Assembly: GCA_003164075.1 (NCBI GenBank) | Contig: PLRZ01000281.1 | Span: forward strand, 24,608-29,878 | Reading direction: 5' to 3' | From: Bryobacterales bacterium | GTDB lineage: Bacteria; Acidobacteriota; Terriglobia; Bryobacterales; Bryobacteraceae | DNA length: 5,271 nucleotides | In this document: piece by piece, positions 1-5,271 of the stretch | How the letters are laid out: each line of letters opens with the position of its first letter | Numbering within the stretch: position 1 is the stretch's first letter | The notes under the pieces: model-generated | Seen by the model: only the letters and a program-made list of their open reading frames with translations | What the model was told of the DNA's origin: nothing | The model's database searches: none | Program-made: the position numbers and the translations under genes

Positions 1-21
1 TGCTTGTGCCAGTTTCGCCAT
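1..21 (-). CDS. Possible start of next operon gene (partial, 7 codons)
   Basis: An ATG on the minus strand at 21-19 opens a frame reading MAKLAQA up to the window edge. It begins 6 nt after the flgE stop codon, which fits the tight spacing of the fliK-flgD-flgE operon. No convincing Shine-Dalgarno sequence precedes it, so translation would rely on coupling to flgE. Seven residues do not allow a family assignment. Genes such as fliL, motA or fliM often follow flgE in other bacteria, but nothing here discriminates among them. Confidence 0.35.
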
Positions 22-27
22 GTTGGA

Positions 28-1269
28 TTACGCGTGGACCAGGTTGACCGTCTCCTGCGCCAGCGTGTCGCTGGTGGTGATCACCCTCGACGCCGCCTGA
101 TAGCTGCGCTCGTAGGTGAGCAGTTTCGTGAACTCAGCGGCCATGTCGGTGTTGGAGGATTCCAGCGAGCCGCCAACAATCTGCCCGCGCCCGCCGGCTC
201 CGGCCGCGCCCAGGGCGGCCTGGGCAGTGGCGGCGGAGGCCTGCAGGTTGTTATTCCCCACCTGTAGCAGGCTGGTGGGATTGGCAATCGACGCCACCGC
301 CAGTTGGCCCAGCGTCACTTGTTGGCCGTTGGTATAAGTCGCCATAATTGTGCCGCCGTTCTGGATGGAGACCTGTGAAACCTCGCCGGCCGCGTTACCG
401 TCCTGCACCGGGCTGGACATGCCGGACGTCTGCGCATACTGCGTGATTTCCGGAGTTCCCGTGCTGTTGTACAGGTTCCAGTTGATGTTCAAGTCCGCGG
501 CCCCGTCCGCCAGGCCAGTGACCGCGACGGCTACCGGGGAGCCGGCCGCCGGAGTAGTCAGGGCTCCGCTGCTGTTGAACGCCAGCGTGCCGGTGGCCAC
601 GGTTGTGTTGCCGCCGGTAGCCAGGTCCGCGGCCGGTACGGTCACGGTGTAGCTCCAGCTATTGGAGGCGGTCTCGGTGTAATTGACGGTAAGGGTATGG
701 GCCGTACCCTGCGAATCGTAGACCGTGAGGGGGGCGCTGAAGGCTCCGCCCGTGGCCGTGGAACTGTCGAGGTTCACGTTCATGCTCATGGTGGTGGTGG
801 CTTTCGGGGCGATCACCGACCCCACGGGCACGGTGATATTGCCGACCGCTCCGTTGGTGTCGACCACTCCGTTGGTCGCCGTCCAGCCTTGCACGTTCTG
901 GCCGGTCGCAGTCAGCAGGTTGCCGCTGGCATCCAATTGGAAACTGCCGTCGCGGGTGTAGAGTTGGGTGTTGCTGGAATCCTTGACGACGAAGAAGCCG
1001 TTCCCCTGGATCATGGCGTCCAGGTCGCCATTCGTGGTGTCCTGGCTGCCCTGCGAGAAATCCTGGACGGTCCCGATCTGTCCCACCCCCGCGCCGACTT
1101 GGCCAGTATCGGATCCCGTGCCAAGCTGTTGGGCCATCAAATCCGAGAAGTCGACCGTGCTGGCTTTGAAGCCGGTGGTGTTGAGATTGGCGAGGTTGTT
1201 GCCGACCACGTCGATGGCCGTCGAATCGGCGTTCAGCGCGGATAGTGCGGTGTTGAATGCGGTTCCCAT
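28..1269 (-). CDS. flgE: Flagellar hook protein FlgE
   Basis: FlgE is the structural subunit of the hook, the flexible universal joint between rod and filament; it is exported by the flagellar type III system and polymerises under the FlgD cap. The 413-residue length is close to the roughly 400 residues typical of the family. Residues 1-35 hold the rod/hook N-terminal signature, with NNLANLNTTGFK at 24-35. A DGNGFFVV-like segment (QGNGFFVV, about residues 88-95) marks the conserved D1 fold. Residues about 155-290 are Thr/Ser/Ala-rich beta-type sequence matching the FlgE D2 insertion, which FlgF and FlgG lack. The C-terminus (366-413) has the GGSLESSNTDMAAEFT...YERSYQAASRVITT signature. I see no cysteine, as usual for external axial proteins. 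The ATG at 1269 is 18 nt after the flgD stop and has a TAGGAGG site upstream. It could be annotated generically as a hook-basal body protein, but the length and D2 region favour FlgE. Confidence 0.95.
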   Translation of the reverse strand: MGTAFNTALSALNADSTAIDVVGNNLANLNTTGFKASTVDFSDLMAQQLGTGSDTGQVGAGVGQIGTVQDFSQGSQDTTNGDLDAMIQGNGFFVVKDSSNTQLYTRDGSFQLDASGNLLTATGQNVQGWTATNGVVDTNGAVGNITVPVGSVIAPKATTTMSMNVNLDSSTATGGAFSAPLTVYDSQGTAHTLTVNYTETASNSWSYTVTVPAADLATGGNTTVATGTLAFNSSGALTTPAAGSPVAVAVTGLADGAADLNINWNLYNSTGTPEITQYAQTSGMSSPVQDGNAAGEVSQVSIQNGGTIMATYTNGQQVTLGQLAVASIANPTSLLQVGNNNLQASAATAQAALGAAGAGGRGQIVGGSLESSNTDMAAEFTKLLTYERSYQAASRVITTSDTLAQETVNLVHA

Positions 1270-1283
1270 AACGTTTCTCTGTG

Positions 1284-1289
1284 CCTCCT
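1284..1289 (-). promoter_or_regulatory. flgE ribosome binding site overlapping flgD stop
   Basis: On the minus strand AGGAGG lies 14 nt upstream of the flgE ATG. The flgD stop codon TAG (1290-1288) overlaps it as TAGGAGG, so ribosomes ending flgD stop directly on the flgE site. This suggests translational coupling. The spacing is longer than the usual 5-9 nt. Confidence 0.7.
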
Positions 1290-1608
1290 ACGATTGAGTC
1301 TGATTATTCGTGGCCGTAGTGCCGGACGCGGCGCCGGTGGACGAGCTTGCGGCGGCTGACGCGTCGGTTGTCAGTGTATCGGTATCGGTGCGGATCGCCA
1401 TGACCTGCTCCAATTCGCTGAACTGCGCCAACTGCGAAACGAATTGCGTGCTGTCGGTGGGGTTCAGCGGGTCCTGGTTCTGGAGTTGCGCCACCAGAAG
1501 CTGCAGAAACATCTGTTCGGTGGGCGCGGTGCCGCCCAGCGCGCTGGCCGCGCTGCTGGAACTGCTCGAACTGGAACTGCTGCCAAGGGAACTAACTGCT
1601 GAAGCCAT
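1288..1608 (-). CDS. flgD: Hook assembly cap/scaffold protein FlgD, short form
   Basis: FlgD sits at the tip of the growing hook and promotes FlgE assembly, then leaves when the hook is complete. I choose the ATG at 1608, giving 106 aa, because AGGAGG lies 5 nt upstream; an in-frame ATG at 1707 would add 33 residues that are only the fliK coding sequence in another frame. Residues 31-79 are a clear FlgD N-terminal domain ([17 protein letters not shown] followed by [14 protein letters not shown]). Residues 10-19 are ten consecutive serines, and residues 82-106 are an Ala/Ser/Thr-rich tail. The usual C-terminal Tudor/Ig-like domains of roughly 220-aa FlgD proteins are missing, with no sign of a frameshift: flgE follows after 18 nt. 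It overlaps the end of fliK by 17 nt. Family identity is secure; whether this minimal form caps the hook alone is not known from sequence. Confidence 0.93.
   Translation of the reverse strand: MASAVSSLGSSSSSSSSSSAASALGGTAPTEQMFLQLLVAQLQNQDPLNPTDSTQFVSQLAQFSELEQVMAIRTDTDTLTTDASAAASSSTGAASGTTATNNQTQS
1556..1585. repeat. Imperfect 15-bp tandem duplication in the serine tract of flgD
   Basis: The 11-mer ctggaactgct occurs at 1556-1566 and again at 1571-1581, giving a 15-bp period equal to five serine codons. Together the copies encode most of the Ser10 run at FlgD residues 10-19. Mixed AGC, AGT, TCC and TCG codons show it is not a pure trinucleotide run. It probably arose by duplication of a five-codon unit. 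Confidence 0.6.
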
Positions 1609-2806
1609 AAAAACCTCCTGAAGACTTCTCTCCGCCGGTGAGACTGGATTCCAGTTCTTCGACCCAGCGGGGCTGGTTGGACTGATTCTGATGGCGCCGG
1701 CCGCCATCCTGTTGCGACCCGTTTTGTTGCGGCTGCCCGTCGCCGCCGCGCGAATGGTTGGTGGGCGCCTGGGGCGAGGCAGTGGGAGTAAGCGGCGCGG
1801 CGGAAACGCCCGGCCGCCACATTTCGGAGCGATACCCGTTCTCTTCCAGCCGGCTCTGTAATTCGGATAAGCCTTGCCGCAGTCCGCTGGTCAGGGTGGC
1901 GTCGCCGCTGTGTACCGAAACGCGAACTTCGCTGCCCGCCTGCACCACGCGCACATCCACCGGCTCTTTACCCGGCTGCGTAACTTGCAGCGAGATGTCC
2001 TTGAGCGGGGCGGAGGCCTGCGGCAGGCTTTCGGCCAGGGGTGCGGACGTCTCAACAGGATGGCTGGCGGCGGCCGGCGATTGCGGGGCAGCGGGCTCCG
2101 CGTTGCGCTCCCCGGTTGCGGTTGTGGCCGCCAGCAACCCGGGTGCGGCGAACGGCGCAGCGTTTTCGTTATCCGCGGCTACTACTTTCTTGCTGGCGGA
2201 AGCCACGGCCGCGGCGGAGGCCATCTCAGAGGAAAGCGCGGAGCGGTCGACGCCCTGCACCGGTTCGACCCGCGCGGCGAATGCCATTTCCCGCGGCTGC
2301 AAGACCGATCCGGTTGCGGCCGTGAGATCTGGCTTTGCGGGTTCCGCGGGCTCGCCGGGTTCGCTGCGGGAAACAGCCGCTGTCACTGCATTGGCTGGCT
2401 CGCCGGTATTCACAGGAGCAACTGTGGCTGGCGGCAACATTGCGGTGAGCTGCGGCGCGGGCACGGGCGAGACGGCTACTGGCGCTGCCTGCGTCGATTC
2501 ATCGGAAACCGCTTGCCGCTGCGGAATTGCACGTTTCGCGCCTCGTTCGGACTTCTGCGTGTTGGCGTGCGGCCCGGTGGAATCGCCTGCGCCGTCGTGG
2601 GGCAAGTGAATTTCGTAGGGTAGTGTGGGCTGGGCCACGGCCGGGACGTTTGCCGTCACGGGCGCCGTCTGGGGCGCTGGCCCTACGGAGCGCCCCGCGC
2701 CGGCACTCGGGGACACAACCGTCAGTCCGCTGAGTTGCTCCGCGAACGGCACACCGCTGCTATCGCCAGCGTCCGCGGGCGGACGAAATGTCGCCCCAAC
2801 AAGCAT
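1592..2806 (-). CDS. fliK: Flagellar hook-length control protein FliK (divergent)
   Basis: FliK is the exported molecular ruler that sets hook length and triggers the FlhB export-specificity switch. From the ATG at 2806 the product is 404 aa, near the family norm. Residues 1-265 are Pro/Ala/Val/Ser/Thr-rich with little order, as expected for the ruler region, and contain FAEQL at 21-25. Residues about 268-332 resemble the FliK C-terminal (Flg_hook) domain: alternating hydrophobics (DISLQV, VDVRVV, VRVSVHS) then a helix [20 protein letters not shown]. The canonical LGxVxV core is weak. A Gln/Asn/Gly-rich linker and a short [10 protein letters not shown] tail follow. The position directly upstream of flgD supports the call. 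The start is uncertain: the frame extends to a TTG at 2938, but that adds two cysteines and Arg-rich sequence unlike the rest, and the TTG sits inside an inverted repeat. Neither start has a good Shine-Dalgarno site. Confidence 0.82.
   Translation of the reverse strand: MLVGATFRPPADAGDSSGVPFAEQLSGLTVVSPSAGAGRSVGPAPQTAPVTANVPAVAQPTLPYEIHLPHDGAGDSTGPHANTQKSERGAKRAIPQRQAVSDESTQAAPVAVSPVPAPQLTAMLPPATVAPVNTGEPANAVTAAVSRSEPGEPAEPAKPDLTAATGSVLQPREMAFAARVEPVQGVDRSALSSEMASAAAVASASKKVVAADNENAAPFAAPGLLAATTATGERNAEPAAPQSPAAASHPVETSAPLAESLPQASAPLKDISLQVTQPGKEPVDVRVVQAGSEVRVSVHSGDATLTSGLRQGLSELQSRLEENGYRSEMWRPGVSAAPLTPTASPQAPTNHSRGGDGQPQQNGSQQDGGRRHQNQSNQPRWVEELESSLTGGEKSSGGFYGFSS
1614..1619 (-). promoter_or_regulatory. 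flgD ribosome binding site inside the fliK coding end
   Basis: On the minus strand AGGAGGT lies 5 nt upstream of the ATG at 1608, a near-perfect Shine-Dalgarno. It is encoded by the Gly-Gly codons near the FliK C-terminus. It decides the flgD start in favour of 1608 over the in-frame ATG at 1707. Confidence 0.85.
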
Positions 2807-2927
2807 GGAAGGGACGGCCGCGCAAGCAGCGGAAGCAATTGTCACGCGGCGAGAAATGCAGATGGAGCGCCAAGCGGCCCCGCTATTCTTTTCAATCCGA
2901 TAGCCGCGCCGGAGGGGTGTTGGCGTT

Positions 2928-2960
2928 TTGACTGTCAAGCCGGTTAGTCAAAATTTTGAC
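2928..2960. promoter_or_regulatory. Paired TTGAC/GTCAA inverted repeats, candidate operator between divergent operons
   Basis: Two palindromes lie side by side: TTGAC-T-GTCAA at 2928-2938 and the perfect 14-bp GTCAAAATTTTGAC at 2947-2960. All four half-sites are the same pentamer, and the centres are about 20-21 bp apart, roughly two helical turns. This looks like a site for a dimeric regulator binding twice on one DNA face. The half-sites also form consensus -35 hexamers: TTGACA at 2956-2961 on plus and at 2938-2933 on minus. I found no good -10 box at 16-18 bp from either, so a sigma-70 promoter is possible but not supported. Confidence 0.4.
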
Positions 2961-2985
2961 AAATTCCGGCTCCACTTATCCATAC

Positions 2986-3012
2986 ATATCGCCGCTTCTA
3001 ACTGATTTTCTA
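2986..3012 (-). promoter_or_regulatory. Weak sigma-28-like promoter candidate toward fliK
   Basis: On the minus strand TAGA (3012-3009) is followed after exactly 15 nt by GGCGATAT (2993-2986). The flagellar sigma-28 consensus is TAAA-N15-GCCGATAA, so the match is 3/4 and 6/8 with correct spacing. It would drive the fliK-flgD-flgE operon. Hook genes are usually not sigma-28 class in enterobacteria, and the match may be chance. Confidence 0.22.
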
Positions 3013-3035
3013 GGGAATTTTTCCAGCTAACACTT

Positions 3036-3051
3036 AGGCCACTCAGTTGCA
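3036..3051 (+). promoter_or_regulatory. Sigma-54-like promoter candidate for flgF
   Basis: The -24 element aGGC (GG at 3037-3038) and the -12 element TTGCA (3047-3051) have the diagnostic GG-N10-GC spacing of sigma-54 promoters. The middle of the -24 box (CAC of TGGCAC) is poorly matched. Initiation would fall near 3062, leaving about 14 nt before the flgF ATG. Sigma-54 control of rod and hook genes is established in many bacteria outside the enterics, for example Caulobacter and Pseudomonas. I see no activator site assigned to it. Confidence 0.4.
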
Positions 3052-3075
3052 ATCGCCCTCACCGGTCGCTCCGTT

Positions 3076-3819
3076 ATGGATAATCTCACCATCGCCGCCG
3101 CCAGTGGTTTGCGGTCCCGCATGGAATCGCTCGACCTGCTGGCCAATAATCTGGCCAACTCCGGCACCACCGGATTCAAGCGCGACCAGGAATTCTACGG
3201 CCTGTATTCGTCCGCCGACTCCAACGATCCCTCAACCGGCGGCCCCAGTTCCACTCTTCCTACGATAGAGAAGCAGTGGACCGATTTCTCGCAAGGGACC
3301 ATTCAAGTGACCGGCAATCCCCTGGATATCGCGCTCGATGGCAATGGCTTTCTGGCCGTGAGCGGTCCCAGCGGGACCTTATATACACGCGCCGGCAATC
3401 TGAAAGTGCTCCCCTCCGGGGTATTGGCCACAAGCGATTCTTATCCGCTGCAAACCGTCGGCGGTGGAACCATCGATGTCGCTCCCGGCAAGCCCGTTAC
3501 CATTCTCCCGGACGGCACGGTGCAGCAATCCGGCCAATCCGTCGGCCAGCTCGATGTAGTGAACTTCAAATCCACTGACTCTCTCCGAAAAATGGGGAGC
3601 ACCTGTTTTCAGAATACGGACGCCGGGAATCCTCCTGTTTCCGCCGCGAATGTAACGGTCCAACAGGGAAAAATCGAGGGTTCCAACGTTCCCGTGGCGG
3701 ATGCGGCCATGCGCCTCGTGGGCGTGATGCGCCAATTCGAGATGTTGCAGAAAGCCGTGAGCGTCAGCAATGACATGGATACCAAGACAATTCAGGAAGT
3801 GGCGCGCGTAGGTTCCTGA
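3076..3819 (+). CDS. flgF: Flagellar basal-body rod protein FlgF
   Basis: FlgF is a proximal rod subunit located between the FlgB/FlgC base and the FlgG distal rod, exported by the flagellar type III system. At 247 aa it matches the family length of about 250. Residues 1-35 carry the rod N-terminal signature, ending in NNLANSGTTGFK (24-35). A central FSQGTIQVTGNPLDIALDGNGFLAV block (about 72-96) is the conserved D1 region. The C-terminus (198-247) reads GKIEGSNVPVADAAMRLVGV then RQFEMLQKA, the FlgF/FlgG C-terminal helix. It lacks the FlgG-specific 18-residue segment seen in the downstream paralogue, supporting FlgF. One cysteine lies at residue 177. No Shine-Dalgarno precedes the ATG, and no other in-frame start lies upstream. 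It is the first gene of the rightward operon, divergent from fliK. Confidence 0.92.
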   Translation: MDNLTIAAASGLRSRMESLDLLANNLANSGTTGFKRDQEFYGLYSSADSNDPSTGGPSSTLPTIEKQWTDFSQGTIQVTGNPLDIALDGNGFLAVSGPSGTLYTRAGNLKVLPSGVLATSDSYPLQTVGGGTIDVAPGKPVTILPDGTVQQSGQSVGQLDVVNFKSTDSLRKMGSTCFQNTDAGNPPVSAANVTVQQGKIEGSNVPVADAAMRLVGVMRQFEMLQKAVSVSNDMDTKTIQEVARVGS

Positions 3820-3841
3820 CGCGTCCGGCCAGAGTAACAGC

Positions 3842-3845
3842 GGAG
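3842..3845 (+). promoter_or_regulatory. Ribosome binding site of the unknown gene
   Basis: GGAG ends 7 nt before the ATG at 3853, which supports that start and shows that the 265-aa frame between flgF and flgG is likely translated. Confidence 0.6.
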
Positions 3846-3852
3846 TACTTAC

Positions 3853-4650
3853 ATGATCGATTCCATAACTAACAACAACGCCTCGGCTGTAACCGTTCAA
3901 AATGCCGCGCCGGCGCCGGCCAGCCAGCAGTCCGGCGCACAGTACGATTTCGCGGAAATCTTCGGCGCGGCCTCCGACGAGCGCGGTCCGGTTGCATCGT
4001 CGGCCGCGGATTCGTCGCCAACCACCCCGGCCTCTTCGGCGGGAGGCCTGCAAACGGCCATCGCACAAGCCACCACCACGGTTATGGATGCGGCTGCCAC
4101 CACTACGGCCCCGGCAAGCGCTGCCACGTCCACTCCGGGGATCGAGACCCTGGTCGACGCCATCATGAACGGCTCGTTCCAGGGAACCAACGTGACGGAT
4201 CCGTCGCAATTGCAGGAAACCACGCCTATCGGCACCGACACCATGCCGAATTTCTATTACGCTTCCGACCAGACGGCCTCGCAACTGGCGGCCTTGCTGG
4301 GCGGCAAGGTGGTCCAGATGAAGGCCTTCGGCCAGGACCAGGGTTGGACCGAACCGAACGCCAATTTCATCGAGCTTCCCAACGGCCAAACGTTCAATGC
4401 CGCCGACGTGGCTTACTATAGCCGCGCAGGGGTGGCAGGCGCCACGCAACTTACCGCGGACATCACCGCGACAATCAATGAGGGCGCCGCCTGGACTAAC
4501 TGGTACCAGAATGGCGGCCAGATGCCCACCTTCGCTACAGGCTATGTAGGGCCCGCCATCACGGGTATGGCCTATGCTTCCGGCTCGGTTGGCGCCGACG
4601 GCAACGTGATCAACCCAGCCATGCAGAGTACCGCAACGCAAGGAACATAA
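3853..4650 (+). CDS. Unrecognised protein between flgF and flgG; possible flagellar export substrate
   Basis: I do not recognise this 265-aa family. It is not FlgG, FlgA, FlgJ or FlgN by any motif I can see. Residues 1-105 are Ala/Ser/Thr/Pro-rich and probably disordered, interrupted by YDFAEIF (31-37), which contains an FxxxF motif like the export-gate motif (FxxxPhi) described for early flagellar substrates. Residues about 130-225 look folded: a helix-like TASQLAALLG (141-150), a strand-like GKVVQMKAF, then NFIELPNGQTFNAADVAYYSRAG (171-193), and a Trp pair in AAWTNW (212-217). The last 40 residues are Gly/Ala/Ser-rich. There is no signal peptide, no membrane segment and no cysteine. It starts 33 nt after flgF with a GGAG site and ends 4 nt before flgG, so it is co-transcribed with rod genes. 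A role in rod assembly or export is inferred from position and composition only. Confidence 0.8.
   Translation: MIDSITNNNASAVTVQNAAPAPASQQSGAQYDFAEIFGAASDERGPVASSAADSSPTTPASSAGGLQTAIAQATTTVMDAAATTTAPASAATSTPGIETLVDAIMNGSFQGTNVTDPSQLQETTPIGTDTMPNFYYASDQTASQLAALLGGKVVQMKAFGQDQGWTEPNANFIELPNGQTFNAADVAYYSRAGVAGATQLTADITATINEGAAWTNWYQNGGQMPTFATGYVGPAITGMAYASGSVGADGNVINPAMQSTATQGT
4640..4645 (+). promoter_or_regulatory. flgG ribosome binding site inside the upstream gene
   Basis: AAGGAA lies in the last codons of the 265-aa gene, about 10 nt before the flgG ATG at 4655. The stop codon TAA (4648-4650) lies between the site and the start, consistent with coupled translation. Confidence 0.5.
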
Positions 4651-4654
4651 AAAT

Positions 4655-5271
4655 ATGATTCGAGCACTTTACAGCGCCGCCAGTGGCATGACCGCGCAGC
4701 AGCTCAACGTCGATAACATCGCTAATAACCTGGCGAATGCCAACACCACGGGTTATAAGATGCGTACGCCCCAGTTCCAGGACTTACTCTACCAGAGTAT
4801 CGTGTTGCCGGGCGTCAACGCGGGGCAACAGACCACCGTGCCTGCCGGACTGCAACTGGGGCTCGGCACAAGGGCGTCGTCCAATGAGATCATCTTCACC
4901 CAGGGCAGCATGAACCAGACCGGCAACCCGCTCGACGTAGCCATCCAGGGAAACGGATTCTTCCAGGTACGCATGACTACCGGAACCCTGGCGTACACGC
5001 GCGATGGGTCGTTCCAGATGGACAAGAACGGCGTGGTGGTGGATTCCAGCGGCAACCCGCTCGATCCGCAGATCACCATACCGGCGAATGCCCAATCCGT
5101 GACCATCGCTCCCGATGGCACGGTCAGCTATGTCACTCCCGGCCAGGTCAACGCGCAACAGGCGGGGCAAATTCAGATCGCCAGCTTCCAGAATCCAGCC
5201 GGCCTGAATAGCATCGGCAAGAATCTGTACCAGCCCACGGACGCCTCGGGCGACGCCACCGTGGCCGCCCC
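4655..5271 (+). CDS. flgG: Flagellar distal rod protein FlgG (3' end outside window)
   Basis: FlgG forms the rigid distal rod that passes through the P and L rings and joins the hook. The frame is open from the ATG at 4655 to the window edge, giving 205 residues of an expected 260 or so; the C-terminal helix is missing only because the window ends. Residues 1-35 begin MIRALYSAASGM and end NNLANANTTGYK (24-35). Residues 46-63, YQSIVLPGVNAGQQTTVP, match the FlgG-specific segment known from Salmonella at the same positions, which distinguishes the straight rod from the flexible hook. The block QGSMNQTGNPLDVAIQGNGFFQV (about 84-106) and YTRDGSFQMDKNG are typical. No cysteine is visible. It starts 4 nt after the preceding stop codon, so it belongs to the flgF operon. 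An flgA, flgH or flgI gene may follow beyond the window. Confidence 0.95.
   Translation, partial: MIRALYSAASGMTAQQLNVDNIANNLANANTTGYKMRTPQFQDLLYQSIVLPGVNAGQQTTVPAGLQLGLGTRASSNEIIFTQGSMNQTGNPLDVAIQGNGFFQVRMTTGTLAYTRDGSFQMDKNGVVVDSSGNPLDPQITIPANAQSVTIAPDGTVSYVTPGQVNAQQAGQIQIASFQNPAGLNSIGKNLYQPTDASGDATVAA

Larger units (their letters stand above)
2807..3075. other. Divergent intergenic region between fliK and flgF
   Basis: This stretch separates the leftward hook operon from the rightward rod operon if fliK starts at 2806. Its core at about 2925-3050 is clearly richer in A and T than the flanking genes. It contains the TTGAC inverted repeats and the sigma-54-like and sigma-28-like candidates listed separately. 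The part at 2807-2925 stays GC-rich and is open in the fliK frame, so it may instead be the fliK N-terminus or a leader. I see no RNA gene or terminator hairpin in it. Confidence 0.6.

Noticed and set aside
697..1245. 182-residue open frame on the plus strand opposite flgE
   Set aside because: The minus-strand frame encodes a clear FlgE with both terminal signatures, so this is a shadow.
1609..1707. Upstream in-frame extension of flgD to an ATG at 1707
   Set aside because: The extra 33 residues only re-read the fliK coding end, and the strong AGGAGG at 1619-1614 points to the ATG at 1608.
1758..2623. Open frames of 283 and 249 residues on the plus strand opposite fliK
   Set aside because: They are antisense shadows of the Pro/Ala-rich fliK, with Arg/Gly/Cys-rich composition and no domain or ribosome site. 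The FliK frame has family-like composition and the right operon position.
3013..3026. GGAA-TTT-TTCC inverted repeat in the intergenic region
   Set aside because: The arms are only four bases long in an AT-rich stretch, which is easily expected by chance.
3817..3852. Possible terminator or promoter between flgF and the unknown gene
   Set aside because: The 33-nt gap has no stable hairpin with a T-run, and a GG...GC pair there has the wrong spacing (11 nt) for sigma-54.
3379..4641. 420-residue open frame on the minus strand opposite flgF and the unknown gene
   Set aside because: It runs antisense to flgF and to a gene with its own ribosome site, is rich in Arg, Gly and His as is typical of GC-rich shadow frames, and shows no recognisable domain.
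1..5271. Search for CRISPR, IS elements, tRNA or defence-type genes
   Set aside because: No array of repeats, transposase, terminal inverted repeat pair or tRNA-like fold was seen; every sizeable segment is explained by flagellar genes except the 265-aa unknown.

Overview
The window is a block of bacterial flagellar rod and hook genes from a GC-rich genome (about 60% GC by eye). The intact copies of FlgE, FlgF and FlgG, with strong Shine-Dalgarno sites for flgD and flgE, indicate a motile bacterium. Taxonomy is an inference only. A very short FlgD, a diverged FliK and an extra gene between flgF and flgG do not fit the enterobacterial layout; Acidobacteriota or a similar deep-branching diderm phylum is my tentative guess.

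Layout. Minus strand, read right to left: fliK (hook-length control, 2806 to 1592), flgD (hook cap, 1608 to 1288), flgE (hook protein, 1269 to 28), and possibly the first seven codons of another gene (21 to 1). fliK and flgD overlap by 17 nt, flgD and flgE are 18 nt apart, and the putative next gene starts 6 nt after flgE, so this looks like one operon. Plus strand: flgF (proximal rod, 3076 to 3819), an unrecognised 265-aa gene (3853 to 4650), and flgG (distal rod, from 4655, cut by the window end). The gaps are 33 nt and 4 nt, so this is a second operon.

The two operons diverge from an intergenic region at about 2807-3075. Its central part (about 2925-3050) is AT-rich. It holds two adjacent TTGAC/GTCAA inverted repeats, a sigma-54-like GG-N10-GC element just upstream of flgF, and a weaker sigma-28-like element pointing toward fliK. 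None of these is proven.

How the genes work together: FlgF and FlgG form the rod through the periplasm; FlgD caps the growing hook so that FlgE can polymerise; FliK measures the hook and switches the export gate to filament substrates. The unknown protein lies between two rod genes, appears to contain no cysteine, has a disordered-looking Ala/Ser/Thr-rich N-terminus and an FxxxF motif. A flagellar type III export substrate or rod-associated factor is a reasonable hypothesis. It is the most novel item in the window.
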